DNA of 20,364 bases from Bacilli bacterium. GTDB taxonomy: Bacteria > Bacillota_I > Bacilli_A > RF39 > UBA660. The first letter of the stretch is position 1; every line of letters begins with the position of its first letter. Of the stretch, positions 6,624-14,148 are shown one piece after another. The stretch lies in assembly GCA_900758495.1 (NCBI GenBank), contig CAAERO010000010.1:1-20364 (forward strand), in the 5' to 3' direction. Below the pieces are notes generated by a model, which ran no database searches, had not been told where the DNA came from, and saw only the letters and a program-made list of their open reading frames with translations. A program made the position numbers and the translations under genes.

Positions 6624-8267
6624 ATGTATGAAGAGTTGGCGAATTTATTATTTCCCAATTTACCATTAACAGTAGAAGAAATAGAAGACAAATATAAAGC
6701 TAGAGACTTAAAAGAAGGAGCAATGGTTACTAGATTTGGTCCTAGTCCTACTGGATTTATGCATGTAGGAAATTTATATGGAGCATTTATTAGTAGTGAG
6801 CTTGCTAGACAAAGTGATGGAGTGTTTTATTTAAGAATAGAAGATACTGATAGTAAAAGAGAAGTAGAAGGAGCAACTGACTTGATTCTTTCTTCCCTAA
6901 AGCATTTTAAAATATATCCAACAGAAGGATTTTCTTATGGGGGAGATTATGGACCTTATAAGCAAAGTGATAGAAAAGATATTTATCAAGCTTATGCTAA
7001 GAAACTAATAAGTGAAGGAAAAGCTTATCCTTGTTTTATGAGTGAAGAAGAAATAAGTGAAATAAGAGAAGGACAAGAGTTAAGAAAAGAAGCAATTGGT
7101 ATTTATGGTGTTTATGCTGTTGATAGAGATTTATCCATTGATGAAGTAAAAGATCATCTTGCTAAAGGCGATAGTTATGTTATCAGAATGAAGTCTCCTG
7201 GTGACATGCATAACGAAATAATATTACATGATATGATTAAAGGTGATATTGTTTTACCAGAAAATATAATAGATGAAGTAATACTTAAAAAAGACGGTAT
7301 TCCAACTTATCATTTTGCTCATGTAGTAGATGATCACTTAATGAAGACTACTCATGTTGTTAGAGGAGACGAATGGGTTCCAAGTTTCCCAAAACACTTA
7401 CAACTTTGTAAGTTATTAGGATTTAAACCTTGTAAATATGCTCATATTGCTCCCCTTACTAAAAAAGAAGATGGTAAGATTAGAAAACTAAGTAAAAGAA
7501 AAGATCCAGAGTTTTCTGTTAGCTATTATAAAGAAGCCGGTATTCCAGTAGATGCTGTTCGTTTGTATCTTGCAACACTAGCTAATACTAACTTTGAAGA
7601 GTGGTATTTACAAAATAAAGATAAAGGTATTGAAGACTTTACTTTTAGCTTTAAGAAGATGCCGACTGGTGGAACATTATTCGATATGGAGAAGTTAAAT
7701 AATATTTCAAGAACATATTTCTCTAGACTAACAGCAGAAGAATTATATAATCAAGTATTAGAATACTCTTTAGAATATGATAGTGATTTTGCTAAACTTT
7801 TAACTACTTATAAAGATAAAGTAATAGCATTTTTAAATATCGAAAGAGATGGTAAAAGACCACGTAAAGATATAGCAGTATTAAAAGATGTTAAAGCTGA
7901 ATCAAGTTACTTATATAATGAAATATTTTATGAAGATTTAAAAGCTAGTTATAGTGAAGTGAGTGAAGAAGTAGTAGATTATGATATTTTAGCTAAATAT
8001 ATAGAAGTATATAATAGTAACGATAGCCAAGATGAATGGTATCAAAAGATTCAAAAACTAGCTGAAGAAAATAACTATGCACCATCTGTAAAGATGTATA
8101 AAGAAGATGAAACATTATATAAAGGACATATTGGTAGTGTTTGTGAAATGATTAGACATATATTAACAGGTCGTAATAAGACTCCTAATTTATATGACTT
8201 ATTAAAAATAATAGGAATAGATGAATTTAAAAATAGATTAGAAACATATAAAAATAATTTACATTAA
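6624..8267 (+). CDS. gltX: Glutamyl-tRNA synthetase
   Basis: This class I synthetase charges tRNA with glutamate. The Rossmann core begins TRFGPSPTGFMHVGNLYGAF, with HVGN (residues 47-50) as the HIGH signature, then RIEDTD, the tRNA/ATP site HVVRGDEW, and KLSKR (287-291) as the KMSKR loop. A helical anticodon-binding region fills the C-terminal half. The 547-aa length is longer than the usual 460-500 aa, and the sequence is a divergent branch. The ATG at 6624 is preferred because AGGAG (6611-6615) lies 8 bases upstream; the in-frame GTG at 6615 overlaps that site. Whether it charges tRNA-Glu, tRNA-Gln (to be amidated by GatCAB) or both cannot be read from the sequence, but GluRS paralogues specialised for tRNA-Gln exist, and tRNA-Gln lies just upstream. 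No GlnRS or GatCAB is in the window. Confidence 0.93.
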   Translation: MYEELANLLFPNLPLTVEEIEDKYKARDLKEGAMVTRFGPSPTGFMHVGNLYGAFISSELARQSDGVFYLRIEDTDSKREVEGATDLILSSLKHFKIYPTEGFSYGGDYGPYKQSDRKDIYQAYAKKLISEGKAYPCFMSEEEISEIREGQELRKEAIGIYGVYAVDRDLSIDEVKDHLAKGDSYVIRMKSPGDMHNEIILHDMIKGDIVLPENIIDEVILKKDGIPTYHFAHVVDDHLMKTTHVVRGDEWVPSFPKHLQLCKLLGFKPCKYAHIAPLTKKEDGKIRKLSKRKDPEFSVSYYKEAGIPVDAVRLYLATLANTNFEEWYLQNKDKGIEDFTFSFKKMPTGGTLFDMEKLNNISRTYFSRLTAEELYNQVLEYSLEYDSDFAKLLTTYKDKVIAFLNIERDGKRPRKDIAVLKDVKAESSYLYNEIFYEDLKASYSEVSEEVVDYDILAKYIEVYNSNDSQDEWYQKIQKLAEENNYAPSVKMYKEDETLYKGHIGSVCEMIRHILTGRNKTPNLYDLLKIIGIDEFKNRLETYKNNLH

Positions 8268-8279
8268 GGATTTGATTAA

Positions 8280-9050
8280 ATGAGACTAGGTAATATAACT
8301 TATAAAAAAATAAGTAGTAAAGAGGAATTAAAAGAATCATTAAATAGGTATAAAAGAATATTAAATCCAAGAGTAATTGATTATTTAAATCAGTTAGTTG
8401 AACTTGAATTTTCTGCTGTTAAAGATATTATAGATATTGAAGATAAAGAAATACTACAAAATCTTGATTTATATAAAAATATAGTTGCTTATAATATATA
8501 TAATAGGACATTAGAATTACTAAATAATGAACAAGAACTTAAAATATTTGATAATAAAGATAGAATATCAGGGTTAATGGCTTATAAAGGCATTGGTAAT
8601 CCTGCTATTAGAATACTTGATTATAATTACGAAAATGGAGTGTTAAAATTATTTCAAATAGTAGATGATAAGAAAGTAAGAAAAGAACAATTAGAATTAG
8701 TTATGACTAAACTAGAACAATTATATGATAAGAAAAATCCTTATCATAGTGATTTAGAACTTTTTGGTTGTCCAGCTACTAGATGGAACATTGACTATAT
8801 AAAAGAAGTAAGTGAGTATGAAAAATTATTTACAAGACTAGATAGTAAAAAAGAATTAACTGATTATAAAAAAAAGAAGATTGGTATAACTAAAAAGTAT
8901 CATGATTTGTTATTTGAAGAATATGGACTAACTGATGAAGAATTTATTGTTTCTAAGCAAACACCTACTACTATTGATAATATTATTAACAAGACATTAG
9001 TTAAGAAACTACCTGGTTTAAGAATAGAAAATAATATTGAATATGTTTAA
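8280..9050 (+). CDS. Uncharacterised 256-aa protein downstream of gltX
   Basis: I do not recognise a family. AAGGA lies 9-10 bases before ATG 8280, and the gene starts 12 bases after the gltX stop, so it is probably co-transcribed with it and ends at a terminator. The protein has no signal peptide or membrane segment and is Lys/Glu/Asn-rich. The N-terminal 90 residues look helical (KEELKESLNRYKRILNPRVI, DYLNQLVELEF). The middle has alternating hydrophobic strands (NPAIRILDYNYENGVLKLFQ) and the motif LFGCPATRWNIDYIK. The C-terminus is helical and basic (YKKKKIGITKKYHDLLFEEY). Codon use matches its neighbours. It may be a conserved cytoplasmic protein of this lineage; no catalytic motif is evident. 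Confidence 0.75.
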   Translation: MRLGNITYKKISSKEELKESLNRYKRILNPRVIDYLNQLVELEFSAVKDIIDIEDKEILQNLDLYKNIVAYNIYNRTLELLNNEQELKIFDNKDRISGLMAYKGIGNPAIRILDYNYENGVLKLFQIVDDKKVRKEQLELVMTKLEQLYDKKNPYHSDLELFGCPATRWNIDYIKEVSEYEKLFTRLDSKKELTDYKKKKIGITKKYHDLLFEEYGLTDEEFIVSKQTPTTIDNIINKTLVKKLPGLRIENNIEYV

Positions 9051-9055
9051 TAAAT

Positions 9056-9090
9056 AAGCATAATTAGATTAATTCTAGTATGCTTTTTTT
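9056..9090 (+). terminator. Terminator after the gltX unit
   Basis: AAGCATA (9056-9062) pairs with TATGCTT (9079-9085), followed by a run of T to 9090. Confidence 0.8.
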
Positions 9091-9120
9091 CTTTTTGCAT
9101 ATATTTAATTGAGGTGAGAT

Positions 9121-9957
9121 ATGCAAACATATACAGTTCAAAGTGGCGATACCTTATATGGAATTAGTAAACAGTTTGGAGTATCAGTAGATGAACTTAA
9201 AAGAATTAATAACTTAACTAGTAATACTATTACTAAAGGAGAGATATTAAAGATTCCTTCTACTGTTACTACTATTGATTATGTAGTAAAAAAAGGCGAT
9301 AGCTTATATTCAATTGCTAAAAGATATAATACTACAGTTAAAGATATAACAAGACTCAATAATTTAACTAGTAATAGCTTAACAGTAGGACAACTGTTAA
9401 TAATTGCTATTGATGATAATGCTACATCTACACCAACTACTTATAAAGATTATGTAGTAAAGAAAGGAGATAGTTTATATTCTATTGCTAATAAAAACAA
9501 TATAACAGTAGATGAACTTAAAAAAATTAATAACTTAACTAGTAATATGCTTAGTATTGGACAAGTATTAAAACTACCAACGCAAGATAAGGGAGAAGAA
9601 ATGGCAATGTATACAGTACAAAAAGGAGACAGTTTATATTCTATTGCTAAAAAGTTTGATATTACAGTAGATGAGATTAAATCATTAAATAACCTTACTA
9701 GTAATAATCTTTTTATAGGTCAACAATTAATGATTAAAAGTGCAACAGGAGATGGACCAATTAATCCTGAGGAAGAATGTATTGGTACTGGTTATGTTGA
9801 ACCACAATATATAATGTATACAGTCCAAAGAGGTGATAGTTTATATACTATTGCAAGACGTTATAATACTAGTGTAGATAATATTAAAGCCTTAAATAAT
9901 TTGACTAATAACAATCTTATGATTGGAGAGCAATTAAAAATAAAGGAGGTTAGTTAA
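9121..9957 (+). CDS. Five-LysM peptidoglycan-binding protein
   Basis: The 278-aa protein is almost entirely five LysM domains (about residues 3-46, 53-96, 110-153, 163-206, 232-275). Each has the pattern YTVQ(K/S/R)GD(S/T)LYxIA, then V(D/K)(E/D/N)(L/I)KxLNNLTSNxLxIGxxLxI. LysM modules bind N-acetylglucosamine-containing glycans, here most likely peptidoglycan of cell wall or spore cortex. There is no signal peptide, a common feature of spore coat proteins made in the mother cell. GAGGTGA gives a good ribosome binding site 4-5 bases before ATG 9121. The stop TAA shares one base with the ATG of the next gene, so it is translationally coupled to the SleC-like pair. A CATATATT box at 9098-9105 looks like a sporulation-sigma -10 but is unproven. 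It probably anchors or positions the lytic proteins on the spore (inference). Confidence 0.92.
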   Translation: MQTYTVQSGDTLYGISKQFGVSVDELKRINNLTSNTITKGEILKIPSTVTTIDYVVKKGDSLYSIAKRYNTTVKDITRLNNLTSNSLTVGQLLIIAIDDNATSTPTTYKDYVVKKGDSLYSIANKNNITVDELKKINNLTSNMLSIGQVLKLPTQDKGEEMAMYTVQKGDSLYSIAKKFDITVDEIKSLNNLTSNNLFIGQQLMIKSATGDGPINPEEECIGTGYVEPQYIMYTVQRGDSLYTIARRYNTSVDNIKALNNLTNNNLMIGEQLKIKEVS

Positions 9958-10379
9958 TGGCAACACTTATTTCTTATGAAGAATTTTCAAAAACGGAAGA
10001 GTATAAAGCTTTTGCTGTGGTTAATCCTGAACAAGGAAGCTTAAAGGTGATGGCTTTTACTGCTTATCAAGCTATTCCTATTGAGGATGCTGAAATTATT
10101 ATTACTAAAGAAATCGGGGGTAATAATGTCTTATTCTTTAGAGGATATACTGATTCTAGTGGAATTATTGATAATATAACACTACCAGCTCCAACTAGTG
10201 GTTATGATGATAATAGTTTCCAAACATCATCTACTACTTCATATAGGTTAACGGCAATGAAAGATAACTATGATTGTCTTAAACAGTACATAATAAATAT
10301 GATTGGAGATGTTAAAGTACTACAATATATTAAAATGATACCAATCACAGACAAGGGTGAAACAATAAATGGAAATTAA
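9957..10379 (+). CDS. Small beta-rich protein, SleC prodomain-like
   Basis: The 140-aa protein has a helical start (residues 1-20) and a beta-sandwich region at about 27-125: GSLKVMAFTAYQAIPIEDAE, IIITKEIGG, GYTDSSGIIDNITLPAP, SYRLTAMKDNY. The pattern of a conserved 'P..dA.I.i', then 'TD.sG.i..i.LP.P', then 'Y.l...' is that of carboxypeptidase-regulatory-like domains. The same kind of domain forms the N-terminal pro-region of SleC-type cortex-lytic enzymes. It has no signal peptide. It overlaps the LysM gene by 1 base and the lytic gene by 11 bases. The position directly before a protein matching the rest of SleC suggests that it is the detached pro-domain, perhaps an inhibitor or chaperone of the enzyme. 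This rests on pattern and context, not on a database match. Confidence 0.75.
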   Translation: MATLISYEEFSKTEEYKAFAVVNPEQGSLKVMAFTAYQAIPIEDAEIIITKEIGGNNVLFFRGYTDSSGIIDNITLPAPTSGYDDNSFQTSSTTSYRLTAMKDNYDCLKQYIINMIGDVKVLQYIKMIPITDKGETINGN

Positions 10380-11715
10380 TACACCAGTAATACCTGAAAC
10401 TATTACTGTTCATTTAGGTTCCCCCAGTGAAAAGGCTAAAAATATAACTGTTCCTTTTGCTGAATACATTAAAAACGTTGCTTCTAATGAAATATATCCA
10501 ACTTGGCCAACTGATGCGATAAAAGCTAATGTACTAGCCCAAATATCTTTTGCTCTAAACCGGGTTTACAATGAATGGTATCCTTCACAAGGCTATGACT
10601 TTGATATAACAAGTAATCCTAAATATGACCAAACATTTAAAGAAAATAGTCAGTTCTATGATTCAATAGTTACAATAGTAGATGATATTTTTAATAACTA
10701 TGTGGCAAGAACTGATAGTGTTCAACCACTATATGCTCAGTACTGTGATGGTAAAATAGTAACTTGTGATGGACTGTCTCAGTGGGGAAGTGTAAGACTA
10801 GCAAAAGATGGTTTAAGTCCTTTAGAAATATTATCTTATTATTATGGATCTAATATCAAACTTATTTATAATGCCCCTATCTCTGATAATATTGTAAGTT
10901 ATCCAGGTGTGCCTATTAAACTAGGAGCAGCAGGTAACTATGTAAGAACTTTAAAGATTCAGTTAAATAGAATTAGAAAAAATTATCCTGCCATTCCCTT
11001 AATAACTAATGAAACACCATTTTTTACAGTAGATATGGAGTCATCTGTAAAAAAGTTTCAAGAAATATTTAACTTACCTGTTACAGGCATTGTTGATAAA
11101 GCAACTTGGTATAAAATAAAATATATTTATAACTCAGTTAAACAAGTGGCAAGCCTATATTCAGAAGGTATTAGTGAAGATGAAGCAGAACTTGCTTTTC
11201 AGTCTTCTATTAAGAAAGGCGATAGTGGTAATGAGATTGATACCTTAAACTATTTGATAAGTATAATTGCTTATCTTGATCCTAATATTCCTTTCCTAGA
11301 TACAGGGCATGACTTTAGTGAGAATACAGAAAAGATGGTAATTGCTTTTCAAAAACAAAATGGACTTGATCCAAATGGGATAGTAGATCAAAAGACTTGG
11401 GTAGCTATTATAACTGCATATCGTAATATAATAAGTAATATTCCTAGTAAGTTATTAGTTTATCAAGATGAATTTTTCCCAGGCTATACAGTTTCTAAGG
11501 GAATGACTGGTGCTAATGTAATTAGAGTTCAAAGATTTTTACTAATGATTTGTAGTAAAACGCATTCTATACCAGGTATTAAGGTAACTGGTAACTTTGA
11601 TGATTTAACAGAACAGTCAGTAAAAGCTATTCAAAAACAAGAAGGATTACCAGTAAATGGAGTAGTAGATCCAGTTACTTGGTATAGAATTGTGGAACTT
11701 TCTAAGAAGAAGTAA
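10369..11715 (+). CDS. SleC-like spore cortex-lytic enzyme: SpoIID domain plus three PG-binding domains
   Basis: Residues about 12-168 match the SpoIID/LytB fold. The segment VPFAEYIKNVASNEIYPTWP (with E41 as likely catalytic acid) and DAIKANVLAQISFALNRVYN correspond to the SpoIID block 'EeYl.gVv..Em....eAlkAQAvaaRtya'. The segment CDGLSQWGSVRLAKDGLSPL with EILSYYYGSNI corresponds to 'GhGvGmSQwGa..mA..G...eIL.hYY'; the GHG part is changed. Three PG_binding_1 domains follow (about 180-250, 280-350, 374-443), each ending in GxVDxxTWxxI. SpoIID domains in SleC are lytic transglycosylases that degrade spore cortex at germination. It has no signal peptide and no N-terminal pro-region, which appears to be encoded by the gene before it. 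A canonical terminator overlaps the stop. Start ATG 10369 overlaps the previous gene. Confidence 0.85.
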   Translation: MEINTPVIPETITVHLGSPSEKAKNITVPFAEYIKNVASNEIYPTWPTDAIKANVLAQISFALNRVYNEWYPSQGYDFDITSNPKYDQTFKENSQFYDSIVTIVDDIFNNYVARTDSVQPLYAQYCDGKIVTCDGLSQWGSVRLAKDGLSPLEILSYYYGSNIKLIYNAPISDNIVSYPGVPIKLGAAGNYVRTLKIQLNRIRKNYPAIPLITNETPFFTVDMESSVKKFQEIFNLPVTGIVDKATWYKIKYIYNSVKQVASLYSEGISEDEAELAFQSSIKKGDSGNEIDTLNYLISIIAYLDPNIPFLDTGHDFSENTEKMVIAFQKQNGLDPNGIVDQKTWVAIITAYRNIISNIPSKLLVYQDEFFPGYTVSKGMTGANVIRVQRFLLMICSKTHSIPGIKVTGNFDDLTEQSVKAIQKQEGLPVNGVVDPVTWYRIVELSKKK

Positions 11716-11730
11716 AACGCTTCTTTTTTT
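11707..11730 (+). terminator. Terminator of the LysM-SleC-like operon
   Basis: AAGAAG (11707-11712) and CTTCTT (11720-11725) form the stem, with the stop codon TAA (11713-11715) in its loop, then T7. The terminator thus begins inside the last codons of the gene. Confidence 0.75.
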
Positions 11731-11732
11731 GC

Positions 11733-11761
11733 TTGTAAATAGGCCTTTTTCTTAGTATAAT
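11733..11761 (+). promoter_or_regulatory. Promoter of the nusB-xseAB operon
   Basis: TTGTAA (11733-11738) and TATAAT (11756-11761) are 17 bases apart; the nusB start follows 25 bases later with GAGGTGAT as ribosome binding site. Confidence 0.75.
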
Positions 11762-11785
11762 AAAGTTGTTGTGAGGTGATAATTA

Positions 11786-12199
11786 ATGGAAGAAACACGT
11801 AGTGGAGCAAGAGAAACAGCTATGAAAATACTTTATCAAATATCTATACTAGAAAAAGCAGAAGCTAGTTATGATTTGGATGAAGTTTTTTCAAGAGTTG
11901 AAGGTCGTAATAAAAAATTTATTGAAAGTATTGTAAATGAAGTAATTTTAAAGAAAGAGGAATTAGATAAGAAAGCGAATACTTATTTAATTAACTGGGA
12001 AATAAATAGACTTAATAAAGTAGATCAAGCTATTTTTGAAATAGCTATTTATGAACTTATCTATACAGATACACCAAAAAAGGTAGTAATAGATGAAGCA
12101 ATAAATTTATCTAAGAAATATAGTGAAGAATCAGTTGTAAAGATGTTAAATGGTGTTTTAGACAAGATTTATCACGAAGAGGATAAAGATGCAGAATGA
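11786..12199 (+). CDS. nusB: Transcription antitermination factor NusB
   Basis: NusB binds NusE (S10) and boxA RNA and supports rRNA antitermination. The all-helical 137-aa protein has the family pattern: ARETAMKILYQISI at the N-terminus, YLINWEINRLNKVDQAIFEI in the middle, and PKKVVIDEAINLSKKYSEES plus VKMLNGVLDKI at the end. Length and arrangement are normal. GAGGTGA lies 6-8 bases before ATG 11786. It overlaps xseA by 11 bases and heads the operon nusB-xseA-xseB-DUF1653, a common order in low-GC Firmicutes. Confidence 0.95.
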   Translation: MEETRSGARETAMKILYQISILEKAEASYDLDEVFSRVEGRNKKFIESIVNEVILKKEELDKKANTYLINWEINRLNKVDQAIFEIAIYELIYTDTPKKVVIDEAINLSKKYSEESVVKMLNGVLDKIYHEEDKDAE

Positions 12200-13442
12200 G
12201 TATTTAACTGTCAGTCAACTAACAAGATATATTAAATATAAAATAGATAATGATACTAACTTACAAGAAGTGTATTTAAAAGGAGAAATATCTAACTTTA
12301 AGGCTCATACTAGAGGGCACTTTTATTTTACTATAAAAGATGAAGGTAGTAGAATTAACGCTGTTATGTTTGCATCTAGTGCAAGAAGTGTTAAGTTTAC
12401 TCCAGAAGATGGAATGAAAATACTTGTCAAAGGTAAAATATCAGTTTATGAGGCCACAGGTGGTTATCAAATTTATGTAAATGAAATGACTGAGGATGGA
12501 ATAGGAAACTTATATGTAGCGTTTGAACAATTAAAAAAGAAACTTGCTAGTGAAGGTTTATTTTTGGAAAGTCATAAGAAAAAGATTCCTAGAATACCAG
12601 AAAGAGTAGGAGTAATAACAGCATCTACTGGAGCTGCTATAAGAGATATTATTTCTACTATTAATAGAAGATTTCCTTTAGTAGAAGTTATTTTATTTCC
12701 AGCTCTTGTACAAGGAGAGAATGCTAAAGAAGATATTGTAAAGCAGATAAAAATAGCAGAAAGCTATAATTTAGATGTTTTAATAGTTGGTAGAGGTGGA
12801 GGATCTATCGAAGACTTGTGGGCTTTTAACGAAGAAATAGTAGCAAGAGCAATATATGATTGTTCTATTCCTGTTATTAGTGCTGTAGGTCATGAGATTG
12901 ATTTTACAATCGCTGACTTTGTAGCAGATCTTAGAGCACCAACGCCTACAGGAGCAGCAGAACTAGCTGTACCTAATAAAACTGATGTAATTAATTATAT
13001 TGAACAGTTAAAACTTCGTAGTATTAAAAATATAAATACTATTTTAGAACTAAAAAAGAAAAGATTATTAAAAGTTAAAGATAGCTATATACTAAACAAT
13101 CCAATAGATTTATATGCTAGTAAAACAATGAAACTGGACTATTTAGAAGATAGATTAGTTACTAATTATAAAAACTTATTAGATAGAAAAAAAGCTAAAT
13201 TAAATTTAGTATTAACAAGAAGATGTATTACTAATCCCGAAGTGATTCTTGATAAGAAAAAACATAATTATCTTTTATTAATCAATAAATTAGATGCTCT
13301 TAGTCCTTTAAAAACACTAGATAGAGGTTATAGTATTATTAAACATAACAATAAAGCAATAGGTAGTGTTAAAGATTTAAAGAGTAACGATAAAATAGAA
13401 ATAGAACTAAAAGATGGTAGAATTGACGCTACCATTATATAA
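12189..13442 (+). CDS. xseA: Exodeoxyribonuclease VII large subunit
   Basis: This is the catalytic subunit of exonuclease VII, which degrades single-stranded DNA from both ends together with XseB. Residues about 5-100 are the OB-fold (LTVSQLTRYIK, VYLKGEISNFKAHTRGHFYF). The catalytic domain has VGVITASTGAAIRDI (140-154), GRGGGSIEDLWAFNEE (201-216) and GHEIDFTIADFVADLRAPTP then TGAAELA (234-260), all conserved. A Lys-rich coiled coil (about 270-370) precedes the C-terminal LDRGYSII block. The 417-aa length is typical. It overlaps nusB by 11 bases and is followed 13 bases later by xseB. Confidence 0.96.
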   Translation: MQNEYLTVSQLTRYIKYKIDNDTNLQEVYLKGEISNFKAHTRGHFYFTIKDEGSRINAVMFASSARSVKFTPEDGMKILVKGKISVYEATGGYQIYVNEMTEDGIGNLYVAFEQLKKKLASEGLFLESHKKKIPRIPERVGVITASTGAAIRDIISTINRRFPLVEVILFPALVQGENAKEDIVKQIKIAESYNLDVLIVGRGGGSIEDLWAFNEEIVARAIYDCSIPVISAVGHEIDFTIADFVADLRAPTPTGAAELAVPNKTDVINYIEQLKLRSIKNINTILELKKKRLLKVKDSYILNNPIDLYASKTMKLDYLEDRLVTNYKNLLDRKKAKLNLVLTRRCITNPEVILDKKKHNYLLLINKLDALSPLKTLDRGYSIIKHNNKAIGSVKDLKSNDKIEIELKDGRIDATII

Positions 13443-13455
13443 AAGAGGTGTGTGT

Positions 13456-13686
13456 ATGGAAAAGAAAGAAAAAAAGTTTGAAGAAAAAATGGGTGAATTA
13501 GAAAACCTTGTTAAATCTTTAGAAAATGGAGAAGTTGCTCTTGATCAGGCGATAAAAAGTTTTACCGAAGCAATGAAATTAGCCAAAGATTGCGATAAAG
13601 ATTTAAAAGATGCCGAAAAAGCCCTAACAGAAATAGTTGGTGAAGATGGTACTATCAAAGAATTTGCAGGAGAAGTAAATGAATAG
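13456..13686 (+). CDS. xseB: Exodeoxyribonuclease VII small subunit
   Basis: The 76-aa protein is a two-helix hairpin with the family signature FEEKMGELENLVKSLENGEV and ALDQAIKSFTEAMKLAKDCD. It binds XseA in many copies to complete exonuclease VII. The start ATG 13456 is chosen because AAGAGGTG lies 8 bases upstream and family members start here; an upstream in-frame start at 13414 would overlap xseA and add an unrelated peptide. It ends in TAG, showing that TAG is a normal stop in this genome, and overlaps the next gene by 8 bases. Confidence 0.94.
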   Translation: MEKKEKKFEEKMGELENLVKSLENGEVALDQAIKSFTEAMKLAKDCDKDLKDAEKALTEIVGEDGTIKEFAGEVNE

Positions 13687-13936
13687 TTTAGTAATACATG
13701 GAATATATCGTCATTTTAAAGGGGATTATTATCTTGTAGAAGATATAGCAACTGATTCAGAAACACATAAAGAAATGGTTGTATATCGTAGATTATATGA
13801 CGACGGTTCATTATGGGTAAGACCAGTAGAAATGTTTCTAAGTGAAGTTGATCACAATAAATATCCTAATGTAGAGCAAAAGTATCGTTTCGAACTAGTA
13901 GATGTTAAAAGTGTTAAAGATAAATTTAAAGCATAA
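13679..13936 (+). CDS. DUF1653 protein
   Basis: The 85-aa protein has the DUF1653 signature almost complete: GIYRHFKGDYYLVEDIATDS (residues 8-27), then SETHKEMVVYRRLYDDGSLW and VRPVEMFLSEV, ending in a YRFEL block. The family is a small beta-barrel-like domain of unknown function, widespread in Clostridia and other bacteria. It has no signal peptide. Its start codon lies within the xseB end (8-base overlap), so it is translationally coupled to exonuclease VII genes and is the last gene of that operon. Confidence 0.9.
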   Translation: MNSLVIHGIYRHFKGDYYLVEDIATDSETHKEMVVYRRLYDDGSLWVRPVEMFLSEVDHNKYPNVEQKYRFELVDVKSVKDKFKA

Positions 13937-13937
13937 T

Positions 13938-13969
13938 AAAAAATACTCATCGTGTTTGAGCGTTTTTTT
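13938..13969 (+). terminator. Weak terminator between the DUF1653 gene and the CRISPR locus
   Basis: CTCA (13946-13949) pairs with TGAG (13957-13960). The stem extends past one mismatch into A6/T7 arms. It is likely to end the nusB operon, though the GC core is only 4 bp. Confidence 0.5.
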
Positions 13970-13974
13970 ATTTA

Positions 13975-14002
13975 TTGATTATTTAATAATATATGATAAA
14001 AT
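13975..14002 (+). promoter_or_regulatory. Possible cas9 promoter
   Basis: TTGATT (13975-13980) and TAAAAT (13997-14002) are 16 bases apart. A transcript from here would run through the full antisense of the tracrRNA before reaching cas9. The match is moderate in AT-rich DNA, so the site is tentative. Confidence 0.3.
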
Positions 14003-14018
14003 CAAATTAAGAGTTAAC

Positions 14019-14040
14019 AAAAAAACTGCCTAAGCAGTTT
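14019..14040 (-). terminator. tracrRNA terminator hairpin
   Basis: Stem AAACTGC/GCAGTTT (14040-14034 and 14029-14023) with a 4-base loop, followed on the minus strand by T7. Read on the plus strand the hairpin is followed by TTTCTC only, so it should terminate cas9-directed transcription weakly or not at all. Confidence 0.85.
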
Positions 14041-14112
14041 CTCATCACATAATGAGTATTTAGGTAAACCTTTATTTTAACTCTTCTATGTCATCTTAAA
14101 TGGTATTAAGAC
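14019..14112 (-). ncRNA. tracrRNA of the type II-A system
   Basis: On the minus strand from 14112, GTCTTAATACCATTTAA then GATGACATAGAAGAGTTAAAA (14095-14075) is complementary to the CRISPR repeat, with a bulge around GAG and the canonical GUUAAAAUAA..GG just after it, as in other II-A tracrRNAs. Next come a small nexus hairpin AGGTttACCT (14071-14062), a hairpin CTCAT/ATGAG (14056-14041), and a terminator hairpin AACTGC/GCAGTT (14039-14024) running into T7 (14025-14019). The predicted length is about 94 nt, assuming the start set by the promoter at 14148-14119. It pairs with pre-crRNA, is cut with RNase III and loads Cas9. The gene lies antisense in the cas9 5' leader. Confidence 0.9.
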
Positions 14113-14118
14113 AAGTAC

Positions 14119-14148
14119 ATAGTAACATACAGGCAAAAGGAGTGTCAA
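14119..14148 (-). promoter_or_regulatory. tracrRNA promoter
   Basis: On the minus strand TTGACA (14148-14143) and TACTAT (14124-14119) are 18 bases apart, placing the start near 14112, exactly where repeat complementarity begins. The -35 box touches the cas9 ribosome binding site (AGGAG, 14138-14142). Confidence 0.75.

Noticed and set aside
14074..14112. A lone degenerate CRISPR repeat upstream of cas9
   Set aside because: It is the anti-repeat of the tracrRNA: on the minus strand it has a promoter, scaffold hairpins and a terminator, and no spacer unit adjoins it.
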